Shown: piece after piece, positions 62,635 to 64,000 of the stretch
Layout: the number at the start of each line of letters is the position of its first letter
How positions within the stretch are numbered: position 1 is the first letter of the stretch
Assembly (NCBI GenBank): GCA_000403215.2
Contig: KE159528.1
Location: 111,293-175,292 of the forward strand
DNA from: Lachnospiraceae bacterium A4
Lineage (GTDB): Bacteria; Bacillota; Clostridia; Lachnospirales; Lachnospiraceae
Length of the DNA: 64,000 bases
Direction: 5' to 3'
Made by a program: the position numbers and the translations under genes
Notes under the pieces: model-generated
The model's input: only the letters and a program-made list of their open reading frames with translations
Database searches by the model: none
What the model was told of the DNA's origin: nothing

Positions 62635-64000
62635 TTATCTCAGTTTCCAGATATCTCTGTTGTATTCCTCGATCGTTCTGTCTGATGAGAAGAATCCTGC
62701 CTTTGCAATGTTGACAAGCATCATGCGTTTCCACTTCGCCTCGTCCTTGTAGTCCTCAAACATCTTGTCTTTTGTTGCGATATAGTCCTCAAGGTCTAAG
62801 AGGGTCATAAACCAGTCTTTGTTGATCAGCTCATTCTTGAGTCTGTTGAGACGCTCCTGATTGCCTACCTTTACGACCTCCTCACTTGTGATGAAGTCAA
62901 TCGCCTCCTTGATCACACTGCTCTTCTCATAGAAGCTCTTTGAGACATAATCTGCCTTTGCATAGTGCTCGATTACCTGCTCAGACTTCTCACCGAAAAT
63001 ATAGATATTGTCATCGCCTACAAGCTCATGAATCTCCACATTCGCACCGTCGCTTGTGCCGAGTGTCACAGCGCCGTTGAGCATAAACTTCATGTTGCCA
63101 GTACCGCTCGCCTCCTTGGAAGCCAGAGAAATCTGCTCAGAGATATCACATGCCGGAATCAGCTTCTCCGCATAGCTCACGTTGTAGTTCTCGACCATAA
63201 CAACCTTCATGTAATCCTTCACGTCTGGATCGTTGTTGACAATCTCCTCCAAGCACAGCAGCAGGTGAATGATATCCTGTGCGATCACATACGCCGGTGC
63301 TGCCTTTGCGCCGAAGATAAACGTAATCGGTGTAGAAGGCTTCTTGCCGCCCTTGATCTCCAGATACTTGTGAATGATGTAGAGAGCATTCATCTGCTGG
63401 CGCTTGTACTCATGAAGTCTCTTAACCTGAATATCAAAGATGGAGTCTGGATTGATATCCTGATTCTCATTCTCCTTGAGATATGCCACAAGCTCTTCCT
63501 TCTTGGTTCTCTTGATCGCCTTGATCGCTGTCAAAAGCGCTTCATCATCCAAGTGTTCCATCAGCTTCTCAAGCTCTGCTGCGTCCTTCTTGTACCCTGT
63601 CCCGATTGTGTCTGTGATACATGCTGCAAGCTCTCTGTTGCATGACAGAAGCCATCTTCTAAAGGTGATACCGTTTGTTTTATTGTTAAATTTCTCAGGA
63701 TAGATCTTATAAAAATGATTCAGCTCAGTATCCTTCAAAATCTCTGTATGAATCGCCGCAACACCATTTACGGAGAAGCCGTAATGGATATCAATATGTG
63801 CCATATGCACACGCATGTTGTCATCAATGATCTGTACCTTCGGGTCTTTATACTTGATCGACGCTCTCTTATCAAGCTCCCAGATAATCGGCATCAACTG
63901 TGGAACAACCTTCTGCAAATACTTCACAGGCCACTTCTCAAGCGCTTCTGCAAGAATGGTGTGGTTTGTGTATGCGCAGGTTCTGCTCACCACATCAATT
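62635..64000 (-). CDS. glgP: glycogen/maltodextrin phosphorylase, C-terminal part (cut by window edge)
   Basis: About 454 C-terminal residues; the start lies beyond position 64000 and the frame is open to the edge. [64 protein letters not shown], and the PLP-lysine segment [14 protein letters not shown] with [10 protein letters not shown] identify a GT35 alpha-glucan phosphorylase. It releases glucose-1-phosphate from glycogen or maltodextrin and fits functionally with MalQ and MalEFG. Confidence 0.95.
   Translation of the reverse strand, partial: IDVVSRTCAYTNHTILAEALEKWPVKYLQKVVPQLMPIIWELDKRASIKYKDPKVQIIDDNMRVHMAHIDIHYGFSVNGVAAIHTEILKDTELNHFYKIYPEKFNNKTNGITFRRWLLSCNRELAACITDTIGTGYKKDAAELEKLMEHLDDEALLTAIKAIKRTKKEELVAYLKENENQDINPDSIFDIQVKRLHEYKRQQMNALYIIHKYLEIKGGKKPSTPITFIFGAKAAPAYVIAQDIIHLLLCLEEIVNNDPDVKDYMKVVMVENYNVSYAEKLIPACDISEQISLASKEASGTGNMKFMLNGAVTLGTSDGANVEIHELVGDDNIYIFGEKSEQVIEHYAKADYVSKSFYEKSSVIKEAIDFITSEEVVKVGNQERLNRLKNELINKDWFMTLLDLEDYIATKDKMFEDYKDEAKWKRMMLVNIAKAGFFSSDRTIEEYNRDIWKLR

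Overview
The window looks like chromosomal DNA of an anaerobic Firmicute of the Lachnospiraceae type. The basis is gene content: class III (anaerobic) ribonucleotide reductase, BlaI/BlaR-type regulation, ISAs1-type IS, maltodextrin ABC transporter with 4-alpha-glucanotransferase, purE-M-N-D and pyrF-pyrE blocks, clpC-radA, small membrane families typical of that group, and strong AGGAGG-type ribosome binding sites. I cannot name the genus. About 50 protein genes and one tRNA (Trp) are supported. Most are on the minus strand; plus-strand blocks lie at 12.8-14.2, 15-18.6, 21.1-23.7 and 58.9-62.5 kb.

Layout. 0-1.6 kb: partial glycerophosphodiesterase and a cytidylyltransferase/oxidoreductase fusion. 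1.6-5.3 kb is the clearest accessory island: a TnpB-family protein that has lost all three RuvC catalytic acids, a structured non-coding stretch downstream of it, a 404-bp fully palindromic MITE-like element flanked by TA, and a decayed AAA-ATPase/PD-(D/E)XK gene. 5.3-12.6 kb: Na/Pi transporter, DUF815 ATPase, an unknown protein, tcdA, a TtcA-LarE double PP-loop fusion and a ferritin-like protein. 12.8-14.8 kb: pyridoxal-type kinase with an ECF S-component-like protein, then a Nudix hydrolase. 15-21 kb: signalling (two-receiver regulator, PocR hybrid kinase, HD-GYP protein) and an exported SGNH hydrolase. 21-31.6 kb: tRNA-Trp, a BlaI/BlaR1-like pair with tandem operators, M18 aminopeptidase, radA, clpC, a GntR regulator and an SH3b/proline-repeat membrane protein. 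31.6-39.5 kb: purD-N-M-E, M29-like aminopeptidase, two small membrane proteins, pyrE and pyrF. 39.5-46.2 kb: nrdD with a fused redoxin and paired NrdR boxes, a glycosyltransferase/TPR-lipoprotein fusion and a PAS hybrid kinase. 46.2-54.3 kb: maltodextrin operon malE-malF-malG-malQ-lacI, with malG split by a 2.0-kb ISAs1-family element that has a perfect 10-bp target duplication. 54.4-64 kb: UDP-glucose dehydrogenase, nuclease-helicase fusion, HPr-like protein lacking the phosphorylatable His, heterodimeric ABC exporter and the C-terminal part of glycogen/maltodextrin phosphorylase.

How the genes work together. MalE-F-G, MalQ and the phosphorylase would import and degrade alpha-glucans under the LacI-type regulator. 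The malG insertion should abolish this importer's function and is likely to reduce malQ/lacI expression. The strongest candidate for something new is the nuclease-dead TnpB homologue with its adjacent structured RNA-like region, which resembles domesticated RNA-guided DNA binders (TldR-like). The TtcA-LarE fusion overlapping tcdA is second. All family calls come from reading motifs by eye; no database search was run.
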